Positions 51,409 through 61,092 of a stretch of 64,000 nucleotides of DNA are shown here, piece by piece. The notes beneath the pieces were generated by a model. That model was not told the origin of the DNA, searched no databases, and saw nothing but the letters and a program-made list of their open reading frames with translations. The position numbers and the translations under genes are program-made. The stretch's first letter is position 1. Each line of letters begins with the position of its first letter. Source of the stretch: JACKAL01 sp964400355 (GTDB lineage: Bacteria; Bdellovibrionota; Bdellovibrionia; Bdellovibrionales; JAGQZY01); contig CAYNTO010000001.1 in NCBI GenBank assembly GCA_964400355.1, positions 248,001 through 312,000 of the forward strand. The letters are read 5' to 3'.

Positions 51409-52209
51409 CTAAAAGCCAAATCCGAAGCCCGCTGAGAATACGTTCGACGAGAAGTCGGTGCCCTTGTCGAGCCCCTGATTGCGGCGAAAGTTCACGTCGA
51501 GCCACATGTGATTGATGCCGTAGTCTTCGTAGAGGATACCCGCGGAGTTTTTATCGAGGATGGTGAGTGAAATCAACATACCGCCAGCGACCGCGATAAC
51601 CGGTGCGCCACCGAAACCATTCTTGTCGCCGTCGTTACGACGCTCGTAATACGTAAAATATCCCGGCCCGCCTTCGACGTAGGGGACAAACCACTGTTTG
51701 TCGGAAAAGCGCATTTTGTAATTGAGAAGAAGTGTGTGTGGAGAAAGAACGAGCATGAACTTTTCTTTTGGAGTCAGATTGGCGTTGCCATCTAAGAACT
51801 GCCCAGTACCATTGCCAATAGTGAACCCCGTACTCGCCTTAACGGTCCATTTTCCTAACAGGTGAAAGATCTGGCGTTCATACTCGAATACGATGCCCAC
51901 TCCAGGGTTGTCGCCGTACACCTGTTCGTAGGTGCGCCCACCTTCACCCGTAATGTCATAAGCAGGAGTGCTCGAAACACGAAAGAACACGGCGCCGGTG
52001 ATGGGAGGAAGATGATCGAGATTGTAGTAAGTGGTGCTGGAGCTTGAATCTTCGCCGTAAAAGTATTCACCCTCGTCGCTGATGCTCTGAGGCTGTTCGA
52101 GCGGTACCCGCTGCTCGATTTGCGGTGCCGAGGTGTAGGGCGGTTCAAGAGGCGGTTCTTGTGCGCTGGCAAGAGTGCTCAAAACAAAAATAATTTTTAG
52201 AAGAATCAT
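51409..52209 (-). CDS. Outer-membrane beta-barrel protein, unknown family
   Basis: A 266-residue secreted protein with signal peptide (LLKIIFVLSTLASA), a Pro/Glu-rich linker and a strand-rich body ending in GFGFGF, a terminal aromatic typical of barrels inserted by BamA. The ATG overlaps the stop of the CFIATAAYGS protein by 4 nt, so translation is coupled. Weak likeness to PagL-type small barrels is not enough for a name. Confidence 0.6.
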   Translation of the reverse strand: MILLKIIFVLSTLASAQEPPLEPPYTSAPQIEQRVPLEQPQSISDEGEYFYGEDSSSSTTYYNLDHLPPITGAVFFRVSSTPAYDITGEGGRTYEQVYGDNPGVGIVFEYERQIFHLLGKWTVKASTGFTIGNGTGQFLDGNANLTPKEKFMLVLSPHTLLLNYKMRFSDKQWFVPYVEGGPGYFTYYERRNDGDKNGFGGAPVIAVAGGMLISLTILDKNSAGILYEDYGINHMWLDVNFRRNQGLDKGTDFSSNVFSAGFGFGF

Positions 52210-53516
52210 TGTTGGCGGCCTTTGGAACGTACGGGTTGAAATTTACGTCTGCGAAGAACTAGGGCAAAAAGTATCAGCGCTCCAAAGGCGCATGTGAAAA
52301 GGCTTAAGAGCGGTGCTGCCATCAATGTGCGTGCTGAAAAAACAACGGGGGTGAGGGCCCAGCGCGTGACTGCGCGACGAGATTCCGAAGCGGCGATCCA
52401 ATCGGCGATCGTTGGGCTCACCTTATAATAAAAACGCACAAAGGTTTTGCCGAGCGTGGTCGGCATTAAGACTTTGTCGCGGAATTGGCGCAGGGTTTTA
52501 ACGTGTGGTTCAAATTTTGAACCATAAGCGGCAGTGGCAATAAAGCAGTTGTCCTTGAACAAACCGCCAACCGCACTCGGGGTCACCGCGCGACAACGGC
52601 CATTTATGGTTTCTACTGGGCATTCGGCATCGCCTTTTTCCATCAACCATCCGATGTTGCCCGCATCGTCCTCAGTGCGGGTTTTGAAAAAGCGCTCTTC
52701 ACCATTGGGTAAACCCTCGATGAAATCTTTTAGTAATGTGCCATTGAGAACATCTACGGACGCAGTAAGATCACCATTTGTGATCGCAGAATAATCGCCG
52801 AGCGCGCTGTAAAAGTGCACTTTGGCAACGGGCCGAGAGCCCGCGGAGATCTTTACGTTTTCGATGTACGCTTTTTCGTCCCCGGGAAATAATGTGAATT
52901 CGTAGAGGCCCTTATTACCTGGATTGGCATCCTCAATTTCACTGGGTACAGGATTTTCAAGGACCACAGTGACATTTATGACGTCGTCGGTTCCAGTATC
53001 GAGGCTTGCATTGGAATCTGAATCAATTCCGATCTTAAACTGCTGAGTGCTGCTTGTTGCGCACGTGGTGCTCGAAGCATTTTGTGCCTGAAATAGTCGG
53101 CACAGTTCGCTCCAAGTGGTGGTGAGCACGACATTTTGGTTGGGTGCGGTGGTGGGTGGCACGGGAATTTTTAGCTGGGCAAGTTGATCGTTGCCTCCGC
53201 CAATGCCCGGAACGGAAATACGTGGGGTTCCGATTTTATCGGTAGAGACGATGGTGATTGTAAATTCCATTTCGGGATAGACTCGGCGATTGTTGCACGG
53301 GACACCGAGATCCGTGCAGGTGTCGCAGGTGTTCACAACATTGCTCTTATCGCATTGGCCGTCCAAGCCCGCCATCCCACCCAGGATGGTCACATTGGCG
53401 TTGTTGTTAATGCCCCACTGCAGGCGATTTGAAAAGCCGACAACGTTTTCCCAGCGCAGTTCAGCGTGAGCGGATAATGTGATCATAAGAATGAAAATAG
53501 GGAGAATTAGCTTCAT
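52206..53516 (-). CDS. Secreted protein with CFIATAAYGS C-terminal module
   Basis: A 436-residue protein: signal peptide (LILPIFILMITLSAHA), a strand-rich ectodomain with many cysteines near residues 55-75 (DTCTDLGVPCNNRR), and then NCFIATAAYGSKFEPHVKTLRQF around residue 325, a known module in proteins of Deltaproteobacteria and relatives. A hydrophobic helix (LLSLFTCAFGALILFALVL) and RRRKFQPVR close the sequence. It is probably anchored in the inner membrane or held at the surface by this end. It is coupled to the outer-membrane protein gene. Confidence 0.7.
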   Translation of the reverse strand: MKLILPIFILMITLSAHAELRWENVVGFSNRLQWGINNNANVTILGGMAGLDGQCDKSNVVNTCDTCTDLGVPCNNRRVYPEMEFTITIVSTDKIGTPRISVPGIGGGNDQLAQLKIPVPPTTAPNQNVVLTTTWSELCRLFQAQNASSTTCATSSTQQFKIGIDSDSNASLDTGTDDVINVTVVLENPVPSEIEDANPGNKGLYEFTLFPGDEKAYIENVKISAGSRPVAKVHFYSALGDYSAITNGDLTASVDVLNGTLLKDFIEGLPNGEERFFKTRTEDDAGNIGWLMEKGDAECPVETINGRCRAVTPSAVGGLFKDNCFIATAAYGSKFEPHVKTLRQFRDKVLMPTTLGKTFVRFYYKVSPTIADWIAASESRRAVTRWALTPVVFSARTLMAAPLLSLFTCAFGALILFALVLRRRKFQPVRSKGRQQ

Positions 53517-53748
53517 ATTTACAGGCTGACATGGGGGTATATCCTTGTCAAATCGGCGGGTGGGAAAACCAGACTATTCCGGTAGTATTTACAGAGGGGG
53601 AATCCTTGACGGCATTGGATTGGTTCCCATCTGCAAATCCCGCTTTGAGGCACTTTTTGTTTCAGGTTGGAACGTCTCATAAAAAGATTTTGCCATGCGG
53701 TCGCTTCTAGTCTCAAGACTGCCGTCAATGAACCGATACATTTAATGA

Positions 53749-54132
53749 ATGAAATTTCTCAAACTGTTTTCAATTCTGTTTATTGCCAGCACGCCCATGG
53801 CCACTGCAAAAACTTTTGAGAGTTTGGGGAAAACCGCCTCCTCCATGCGTTTGCCGTCGAGTGCCGTCAAAGAAGCCATCGAATTTGATTGCGCCACTCA
53901 AAACAAAGAGCTCGAACTTTCCACCCAACAGGAAACCATTCGCGTGGTTGGAAAAAACTGCCCCAAGGATATGTCTGTTCAACATGTGCAGTTTGCTCAA
54001 GTTCTCCACTCCTTTCCAGCGGCTGACGAAAACACCATGACCAGCGAATTTGCCTATCTTCGCAAAGGTGAAAATCATATCGATGTTAAGGCCGGTGATA
54101 AACACATCCGCCTTCGCATTTTCCGCTATTAA
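53749..54132 (+). CDS. Small secreted hypothetical protein
   Basis: A 127-residue protein with signal peptide (KFLKLFSILFIASTPMATA). Two cysteines (FDCATQ, KNCPKD) may pair. No Shine-Dalgarno sequence precedes the ATG. Two thirds of the way along, FAYLRKGENHIDVKAGDKHIRL is strand-like. The gene is isolated; family not recognised. Confidence 0.58.
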   Translation: MKFLKLFSILFIASTPMATAKTFESLGKTASSMRLPSSAVKEAIEFDCATQNKELELSTQQETIRVVGKNCPKDMSVQHVQFAQVLHSFPAADENTMTSEFAYLRKGENHIDVKAGDKHIRLRIFRY

Positions 54133-54296
54133 GCCATGAAATCCGCAAATTTTATGCATCGCATAGAAGCCCGATACGGCGCCACTGTTGCGCTTTGTCT
54201 CGAGAGTTGAGGGAGAGTCTGATCGTGCGAACAGGGCCCTCGTGAACCCTCAATAAGCTCTACATTGTGCGAATAATGTATGGTACTTAGCTGGGA

Positions 54297-54917
54297 ATGA
54301 TAAAAGCGCTGGCCGACATCCATCTCGAACGAAAACTGACGCATGTTTTTGGCATCCTGCTCATGGTCTTGATTCACCATTTTTTTAGTTTGCGTGTGTG
54401 CTGGATGATCCTCTTGTTTGGAGGTGTTCCGCTAGTGCTTCTCGATCTGCTCCGGCACAAAGTCGCTGCTCTGCAAACGTTTTCGTTAAAAGTCTTCGGT
54501 GGAATCATGCGCCGGCGCGAGGTCCGCGGCATTACCGGTACCACATATCTTTTAGTCGGCGTGGCGATAGTTTTGGCCATTTTCCCGCACAATATTGTGG
54601 CGCTATCACTTTTATTTTTGGCACTCGGTGACCCGATCGCCAGCTTTGTAGGAGTGAAATACGGCAGTTTAAAAATTGTCGGTAAAAAAACATTAGAGGG
54701 CACATTGGCATCGTTTGCGATGTGTTGTTTGGTGGCTTTTTGTTTTTATTCATGGAAGCAGCTGATGGTGGAGCACCTTTATGTGGTCTCGTTACTATCG
54801 GGTTTGGTCGGTGCGGTGTCGGAAGTGATACCGCTTAGGATTGACGACAACTTTGTACAGCCTGTTTTAAGTTCGAGCCTCTTGTATGTACTTTTTTATG
54901 TCTATGGTGGTTTGTAA
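54297..54917 (+). CDS. Dolichol/diacylglycerol-kinase-like (SEC59/DGK1) membrane protein
   Basis: A 206-residue protein with five or six membrane segments. The conserved core GDPIASFVGVKYG, KTLEGTLASF and the C-terminal IPLRIDDNFVQPV fit the CTP-dependent polyprenol or diacylglycerol kinase family, in which the GD and KT residues bind CTP. It may phosphorylate a lipid alcohol and feed the phospholipid gene downstream (pssA), whose start overlaps its stop by 1 nt. Confidence 0.72.
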   Translation: MIKALADIHLERKLTHVFGILLMVLIHHFFSLRVCWMILLFGGVPLVLLDLLRHKVAALQTFSLKVFGGIMRRREVRGITGTTYLLVGVAIVLAIFPHNIVALSLLFLALGDPIASFVGVKYGSLKIVGKKTLEGTLASFAMCCLVAFCFYSWKQLMVEHLYVVSLLSGLVGAVSEVIPLRIDDNFVQPVLSSSLLYVLFYVYGGL

Positions 54918-55717
54918 TGAATATCGAAAAAGACGATCTGATAGTTTCTCAAAGACCTTCCTCGGAGGCGCGCGCTATTCGCAAGCGCCGGCGCTTTCGC
55001 GAGCGTCTGGGTGTTAACATTTATATACTCCCCAATTTGCTCACCACCGGCAACATGCTTTGCGGGTTCTTTGCTATTATCTATTCGATTCGCAGTGAGT
55101 ACGTGATTGCGGCGTACGCCATTGTTGCCGCAGCCGTCTTCGATATGCTCGATGGTCGCGTCGCACGCATGACAAAAACCGAAAGTCCGTTTGGTGCTCA
55201 GTACGACTCCTTGTCCGACATTGTGAGTTTCGGTATGGCGCCTGCGGTTCTTCTGTATTTGTGGGCTCTAGAGCCATTTGGGCGTTTGGGATGGCTCGCC
55301 AGCTTTGGCTACCTGGCTTGCGCGGGGCTTCGCTTGGCACGTTTCAACGTTCAAGCCAGTGAAGAGAAGAATTACTTTCAGGGTCTTCCCACTCCGATGG
55401 CAGCGGGGATCGTTTCCAGCGGTGTGCTGTGCTTTCACGATTTGCAAATCGACGCCTATCGATCTCATATACTTCTTATCATCGCTTTTGGTTTAGCCGT
55501 GGTTATGGTCAGTAATTTTCGTTATCGCAGTTTTAAAGATATTGATTTCCGACGCAAACTTCCGTTCACATACCTGGTGATTGGCGTATTGCTGTTTATT
55601 CTGATCGCATTGCGACCAGAAGTGATGCTTTTTGCATTGTTTCTCACCTACGCGTCTTTGGGTGCGCTGTTTGGGATATTTTATTTTCGCCGTGAAAGAG
55701 GAGAGCTGGAGCCATGA
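54917..55717 (+). CDS. pssA: CDP-diacylglycerol-serine O-phosphatidyltransferase
   Basis: Integral membrane enzyme making phosphatidylserine from CDP-diacylglycerol and serine. The CDP-alcohol phosphatidyltransferase motif is complete: DGRVARMTKTESPFGAQYD followed by SLSD (D-G-x2-A-R-x8-G-x3-D-x3-D). Six to eight membrane segments. The ATG at 54917 overlaps the previous stop by 1 nt, and the stop overlaps asd by 4 nt. Confidence 0.93.
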   Translation: MNIEKDDLIVSQRPSSEARAIRKRRRFRERLGVNIYILPNLLTTGNMLCGFFAIIYSIRSEYVIAAYAIVAAAVFDMLDGRVARMTKTESPFGAQYDSLSDIVSFGMAPAVLLYLWALEPFGRLGWLASFGYLACAGLRLARFNVQASEEKNYFQGLPTPMAAGIVSSGVLCFHDLQIDAYRSHILLIIAFGLAVVMVSNFRYRSFKDIDFRRKLPFTYLVIGVLLFILIALRPEVMLFALFLTYASLGALFGIFYFRRERGELEP

Positions 55718-56709
55718 AGAGTTTGCGATTGGGCATAGTGGGCGCCACCGGAATGGTGGGCGAGACGTTTTTGGAACTTTTAGAGGAACGCAAAACACCG
55801 ATATCGGAACTGCGTTTGTTTGCCAGCGAACAGTCGAAGGGTAAGAAAATTCAATGGCGTGGTCAGGACATATCTCTAGCTGTTCTCACTCCCGGATGCT
55901 TTAAAGGTTTGGATGTGGTATTTTTCTCTTCTGGAGATGATATCAGCAAAGAGTGGGCGCCTCAGGCGGCACAAGATGGCGCCTACGCCATCGACAATTC
56001 TGCGGCTTTCCGCATGGACACCAATACCGCGCTCGTAGTTCCCGAAATCAATATGGCGCACCTTAAGAGCAAACAACCGCAAGTGATCGCCAATCCAAAT
56101 TGTTCCACCATACAATTAGTGATGGCCCTCGCACCGCTTAAAAAATTTGGTTTAGAATCTGTCCACGTGGCCTCCTACCAATCGGTGAGCGGCGCAGGAA
56201 AAGAGGCGATGGCCGATTTGAGCGAACAGACCACGGAATTTTTAGAAAAGGGCAAAGCTTCGCCCGGAAAAAACTTTAAAAAACCTATCGCCTTCGACTG
56301 CCAGCCTGCCATTGGCGGTTTAGACGCCGACGGTTTTTGCTCCGAAGAAAACAAGATCGTCGCCGAAACCAAAAAAATTCTCGATTTGCCAAACCTAAAA
56401 GTTTCGGCATTCACCGTGCGCGTACCAACCTACATCTCACACTGCGAGGCTGCGTGGGTCACACTCAAAGAAAAATGCAGTAAACAAGATATCGTAAACG
56501 CCCTCAAAGTGCCTGGCGTGGTTGTCGATGATTCACTGGATGGGTTTCCATCTGTGCACACGGTGCGTGGCAAGGACGACACTTACGTGAGTAAGATCCG
56601 CGCGAGCCGCGATTTCCCCAACACGTGGATGATGTGGGTGGTGGCGGACAACATCCGTCGTGGGGCTGCTTCCAACGGCCTCTTCATCGCTGAGAAACTC
56701 TTCTCTTAA
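55714..56709 (+). CDS. asd: Aspartate-semialdehyde dehydrogenase
   Basis: Reduces aspartyl phosphate to aspartate semialdehyde, the branch point to lysine, diaminopimelate, methionine and threonine. The 331-residue product has the NADP-binding GIVGATGMVG at residues 7-16, the catalytic Cys in ANPNCSTIQLV and VPTYISHCEAAW. Length is normal. It is coupled to pssA by a 4 nt overlap. Hairpin element 4 begins 33 bp after its stop. Confidence 0.95.
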   Translation: MKSLRLGIVGATGMVGETFLELLEERKTPISELRLFASEQSKGKKIQWRGQDISLAVLTPGCFKGLDVVFFSSGDDISKEWAPQAAQDGAYAIDNSAAFRMDTNTALVVPEINMAHLKSKQPQVIANPNCSTIQLVMALAPLKKFGLESVHVASYQSVSGAGKEAMADLSEQTTEFLEKGKASPGKNFKKPIAFDCQPAIGGLDADGFCSEENKIVAETKKILDLPNLKVSAFTVRVPTYISHCEAAWVTLKEKCSKQDIVNALKVPGVVVDDSLDGFPSVHTVRGKDDTYVSKIRASRDFPNTWMMWVVADNIRRGAASNGLFIAEKLFS

Positions 56710-56742
56710 TTATTGCTTTGGCTGGTTTTTATAGCTGCCGGC

Positions 56743-56889
56743 TGCGAGTTTGCTTTGGGTTTTTTCTGTCGGTATTGCATTTCGGAGACACAGCTCCTGC
56801 TTCGCTGCAACCCCCTTCGGGGGACGCTTCCGCTTTGCAGAGGTCTCCGAAATGCAATACCGACAGAAAAAACCCAAAGCAAACTCGCA
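56743..56889 (-). repeat. Long hairpin element 4 (type B)
   Basis: Perfect 47 bp inverted repeat, arms 56743-56789 and 56843-56889, around a 53 nt centre. The centre matches element 5 in reverse orientation except that the CCCCC-GAA-GGGGG hairpin has one more pair than its counterpart. The innermost 18 bases of the arm, GTATTGCATTTCGGAGAC, are shared with element 5, whereas the outer arm differs. Situated between the convergent asd and metH genes. Confidence 0.9.
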
Positions 56890-57049
56890 TCCTCAAAAGA
56901 AAAAGACAAAGAGAAAAAATAAATTAGTTCGAAATTTTTTCAACGATTTCATCGTTTTAAAATTGGGGAACAATAAATTATTTAAGAAATTCAAAGCTCG
57001 CTGAATTTTAAGATTCATCTTTTAATCAAAAAATATCCAAATTATTTTG

Positions 57050-57090
<41 letters not shown>

Positions 57091-57211
57091 TCTAGCGTAG
57101 CTCCACTAACATGAGTTCGCACAGACCCGGAGCCTTGGAAAGAAAGTGCGTGCTATTTGAGTGAGCATAAACGATCGCGAAGCGGAGTGTTTGTTTGCGG
57201 GACGTACTGAG

Positions 57212-57362
57212 GCTTGCTGATTGGTTTAGGGGATTTTTCTTCGTATTGCGTTTCGGAGACCTCTGCAAAGCGGAAGCGTCCCCGAAGGGGTTGCAGCGAA
57301 GCAGGAGCTGTGTCTACGAAATGCAATACGAAGAAAAATCCCCTAAACCAATCAGCAAGCCG
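57212..57362 (+). repeat. Long hairpin element 5 (type B)
   Basis: Arms 57212-57261 and 57313-57362 form a 50 bp inverted repeat with one G.T pair and one mismatch. The 51 nt centre folds as TGCAA...CCCC-GAA-GGGG-TTGCA plus AGC...GCT, a second three-way junction. It defines the type B plus orientation. The right arm ends 3 bp from the metH stop codon, so it may affect the 3' end of the metH mRNA. Confidence 0.9.
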
Positions 57363-57365
57363 TCT

Positions 57366-60300
57366 CTAGTAACTCAAATTAGGACGTAGCCATTTCTCGA
57401 CTTCTTCCACCGCCATATTCTTGCGACGGGCGTAGTCTTCGACTTGGTCTTTGCCGAGCTTACCAACGTGGAAGTAACGCGCTTCAGGGCGGATGAAGTA
57501 ATGGCCGCACACGGAGCTTGCCGGATTCATGGCAAAGTTTTCGGTGAGAGCAATACCAAGTGTATCACGTACACTGAGAAGATCCCAGATTTTCCCTTTT
57601 TCAGAATGATCCGGGCATGCTGGGTAACCCGGTGCCGGGCGAATGCCTTGATACTTCTCTTCAATCAGATCTTGATAGGTTAAGTGTTCGCGGAGGTTGA
57701 AACCCCATTCGGCGCGAACTTTTTTATGCAGATACTCGGCGAAAGCCTCGGCCAAACGATCGCCAAGAGCCTTTACGATAATTGCCGTATAATCATCGCC
57801 TTTGTCCACATAGGTTTGAGCAATCTCTTCCACCTGTTCGCCGGCAGAAACAACGAAGGCGCCGATGGTGTCCATATGTCCCGAGGATTGCGGTAAAATA
57901 AAGTCGGCCATAGACTTGTAGTCTTGAGTGGGGTCTGTTTTTTCTTGTTGTTGACGTAAAAAGCAGAAGCGGTTGATCTCTTTGCCTTTTTGGAAAGGAT
58001 CATAAACGATCACATCGTCGCCATCACTCTGCGCAGGCCATAGCCCGAATGTGCCCCGCAAACGGAAGTCGGGCATGCTGACGATCTCCTTGAGGATCTT
58101 TTGTGCATCATTAAAAAGTTTTGTGGCTTCGACGCCGTACTTTTCGTTTTTGAGAATCTTGGGGAACGTGCCCTTAATTTGCCAGGCCCAAAAGAATGGG
58201 GACCAATCAATGTAGGGGACCACATCAGAGGGTTTGATGTCGAGAATGCGTTTTACATACACGTCGGGTTTGTAGATCTCGGGATCTGCATCCAGATGCA
58301 TTCGTTTGGCTTTCGCTTTTTCGTAAGAGATGATCGCAGTGGTTTTTGCATTGTGAGCGTCGCGAATTTTCTTATAATTATCGCGCACGCTTTGCACATA
58401 CAACTTCGAGTTGTCGCCTAAGAGTTGGCGGCAGACGTCGATCACCAGCGACGCATCAGCGACGTGCACTGTGGGTTGGCTGAAATGCGATTCCAACTTA
58501 ACCGCGGTGTGCACGCGGCTGGTTGTAGCTCCTCCGACCAGCACGGGAATTTTGATATTTGCTTTTTCGAATTCTTTGAGGTTGAACGCCATTTCGTCCA
58601 GTGATGGAGTGATCAGGCCGCTCAGGCCAATAAATTTTGCGCGTGAGGTGTTTGCGGCCTCGATGATTTTTTGAACCGAAACCATCACACCCAAATCGAT
58701 AACCTTATAACCATTGCAGGCAAGCACTACGCCGACAATATTTTTGCCGATATCATGCACGTCACCTTTCACCGTTGCCATTACAATGGTGTCGGTGTTG
58801 GAATCGGCGCCTAAAGTGTCGTCAGCCTTGGGCATATAAGGCTCAAGAACAGCGACAGCTTTTTTCATCACGCGTGCGCTCTTTACAACTTGCGGGAGAA
58901 ACATTTGCCCATCGCCAAACAGTTGTCCCACTCTTTTCATGCCATCCATCAAGGGGCCCTCGATGACTTGCAGTGGGATTTTATATTTTTTAAAAGCTTC
59001 GAGAGTGTCCGATTCAATGTAGTCCATGATTCCATGGACTAGGGAGTGAGAGAGTCTTTCCTCCAGACTCTGCGTGCGCCACTGTTCGTCTTTCTCGTTG
59101 CGCTTGTTCTTTTCCAATTTGTAATTATCGGCGATGGCGAGCAAGCGTTCTGTGGCATCGGTGCGTCGATTGAGAATGACATCCTCAACATGCTCCTTGA
59201 GAACAGGTTCAATGTTTTCGTAAACGGCGAGCATGCCCGCATTAACGATTCCCATGTCGAGACCGGCCTGAATGGCATGGTACAGGAACACACTGTGCAT
59301 GGCTTCGCGGACCATGTTGTTGCCGCGGAAAGAAAACGAAATGTTACTGATGCCGCCGCTGGTGAGAATGTGCGGACAGGTTTTCTTAAGAGTCCGTACC
59401 GCCTCAATGAAATCCTTGGCGTAATTGTTGTGCTCGTCCATACCCGTTGCAACAGTGAGAACGTTCACATCGAAAATTATATCTTCGGGGGGAAAACCCA
59501 CGTCTTCGGTGAGAATTTTATACGCTCTCTGGCCGATATCAATTTTATCTTTAGCTGTCGCTGCTTGGCCGTTTTCATCAAACGCCATGACCACAACGGC
59601 AGCCCCGTATTTTTTTGCCAACCGCGCAGACGCTTTAAACTCCTCTTCACCACCCTTTAAACTGATAGAGTTGACGATGCTTTTGCCCTGAGTGCATTTT
59701 AGGCCGGCCTCGAGAACTTCCCATTTTGACGAATCGATCATAATGGGAACGCGTGAGATGCTGGGATCTGAGGCGATAAGGTTTAAAAACTCGCGCATGC
59801 AATCGACGCCGTCTAAAAGTCCTTCATCGAAGTTGATGTCAATGATGTTCGCACCATTTTCGACCTGTTGCTGGGCAATTTTGAGGGCCTCTTCGAAGTT
59901 GCGCTCTTTGATGAGTTTATTGAACTTTGGTGAACCGGTGACGTTCGTGCGTTCGCCGACCATAAGAAACGTTTTGCTTTTTTCAATGGGGTCGACATTG
60001 AGGGCCTCGAGTCCACTCAAGCGCATTCTCACCGGGATGTCCGTGGGGATTGTGCGAGGTTTGTGTGAGCGCGTGGTTTCAATCACTTTTTGGATGTGGG
60101 CTGGAGTCGTACCGCAACAGCCGCCAACGATATTGAGTAAGCCCTCTTGAGTCATGGCTCCAATGGCATTGGCGGTTATCTCAGGAGTTTCGTCGTAACC
60201 GGTCGGAGCGAGAGGGTTGGGTAGTCCTGCATTGGGATAGCAGCAAACATTTGTGTCGCAGATGCGCGCCAATTCCTGAATGTACGGGCGCATGTCGTTG

Positions 60301-61052
60301 GCACCCAATGCACAGTTAACACTGATGCCGAGAAGAGGCATGTGGCGTAAAGAGTTCCACGCGGCTTCAATTGTCTGACCTGAGAGCGTGCGACCTGACT
60401 TGTCGGTGATGGTGATGGAGGCGATCACCGGTAAAGTTGTTTTACGCTTTTCGAACGCTGTTTCGATAGCAAAGAGCGCCGCTTTCAGGTTGAGAGTGTC
60501 AAAGGATGTTTCTGGAAGCAGGATATCCACGCCGGCATCCATGAGCGCATAGGTCTGTTCGAGGTAAACCTCTACGAGTTCATCGAAATAAGTGGCGCGA
60601 TACGCTGGTCGATTGACGTCGGGAGAGAGTGAGGTGGTGCGGTTTGTGGGGCCGATGGAGCCCGCAATCCACACGGGGCGATTGTTGATCTTGTGGTACT
60701 CATCTCGCGCTTTTTGAGCGAGCTCTACGGCCACCTTATTGAGCTCCACAATATCGCTTTCGGTTTCGTACTCAAGTTGACCAAACTTTGTAGCATTAAA
60801 CGTGTTGGTACAGATTATATCGACGCCGGCTTTTAGATATTCGAGATGGATGCCGGTGATGATCTCCGGGCGGGTGAAGCACAGTAAATCGTTATTGCCC
60901 TTGAGATCTTTAGTGTGACTTCGATAGCGCTCGCCGCGATAGTCGTCCTCTTCGAGCTTGTACTGCTGGATCATGGTGCCCATGGCGCCATCGAAGTAAA
61001 CAATACGATCTTTGAGTGTGTCGATTAACAGTTGTGCGTGGGTGGAACTCAT
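57366..61052 (-). CDS. metH: Cobalamin-dependent methionine synthase
   Basis: Transfers a methyl group from methyltetrahydrofolate to homocysteine through methylcobalamin. All modules are present in the 1228-residue product: homocysteine domain with GGCCGTTPAHI, pterin domain (LMVGERTNVTGSPKFNK), cap, cobalamin domain with VKGDVHDIGKNIVGVVL (the lower-ligand His in DVHDIG), and the C-terminal reactivation domain (RPAPGYPACPDHSEK). Length equals the E. coli enzyme. It lies 40 bp downstream of a glycosyltransferase gene. No B12 or SAM riboswitch fits in that gap. Confidence 0.97.
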   Translation of the reverse strand: MSSTHAQLLIDTLKDRIVYFDGAMGTMIQQYKLEEDDYRGERYRSHTKDLKGNNDLLCFTRPEIITGIHLEYLKAGVDIICTNTFNATKFGQLEYETESDIVELNKVAVELAQKARDEYHKINNRPVWIAGSIGPTNRTTSLSPDVNRPAYRATYFDELVEVYLEQTYALMDAGVDILLPETSFDTLNLKAALFAIETAFEKRKTTLPVIASITITDKSGRTLSGQTIEAAWNSLRHMPLLGISVNCALGANDMRPYIQELARICDTNVCCYPNAGLPNPLAPTGYDETPEITANAIGAMTQEGLLNIVGGCCGTTPAHIQKVIETTRSHKPRTIPTDIPVRMRLSGLEALNVDPIEKSKTFLMVGERTNVTGSPKFNKLIKERNFEEALKIAQQQVENGANIIDINFDEGLLDGVDCMREFLNLIASDPSISRVPIMIDSSKWEVLEAGLKCTQGKSIVNSISLKGGEEEFKASARLAKKYGAAVVVMAFDENGQAATAKDKIDIGQRAYKILTEDVGFPPEDIIFDVNVLTVATGMDEHNNYAKDFIEAVRTLKKTCPHILTSGGISNISFSFRGNNMVREAMHSVFLYHAIQAGLDMGIVNAGMLAVYENIEPVLKEHVEDVILNRRTDATERLLAIADNYKLEKNKRNEKDEQWRTQSLEERLSHSLVHGIMDYIESDTLEAFKKYKIPLQVIEGPLMDGMKRVGQLFGDGQMFLPQVVKSARVMKKAVAVLEPYMPKADDTLGADSNTDTIVMATVKGDVHDIGKNIVGVVLACNGYKVIDLGVMVSVQKIIEAANTSRAKFIGLSGLITPSLDEMAFNLKEFEKANIKIPVLVGGATTSRVHTAVKLESHFSQPTVHVADASLVIDVCRQLLGDNSKLYVQSVRDNYKKIRDAHNAKTTAIISYEKAKAKRMHLDADPEIYKPDVYVKRILDIKPSDVVPYIDWSPFFWAWQIKGTFPKILKNEKYGVEATKLFNDAQKILKEIVSMPDFRLRGTFGLWPAQSDGDDVIVYDPFQKGKEINRFCFLRQQQEKTDPTQDYKSMADFILPQSSGHMDTIGAFVVSAGEQVEEIAQTYVDKGDDYTAIIVKALGDRLAEAFAEYLHKKVRAEWGFNLREHLTYQDLIEEKYQGIRPAPGYPACPDHSEKGKIWDLLSVRDTLGIALTENFAMNPASSVCGHYFIRPEARYFHVGKLGKDQVEDYARRKNMAVEEVEKWLRPNLSY

Positions 61053-61092
61053 TTAAAAACATATACCCCTATCAACTCCGAGAGTCCAGTGG

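Noticed and set aside
61053..61092. Cobalamin or SAM riboswitch before metH
   Set aside because: Only 40 nt separate metH from the upstream gene, too little for either class.
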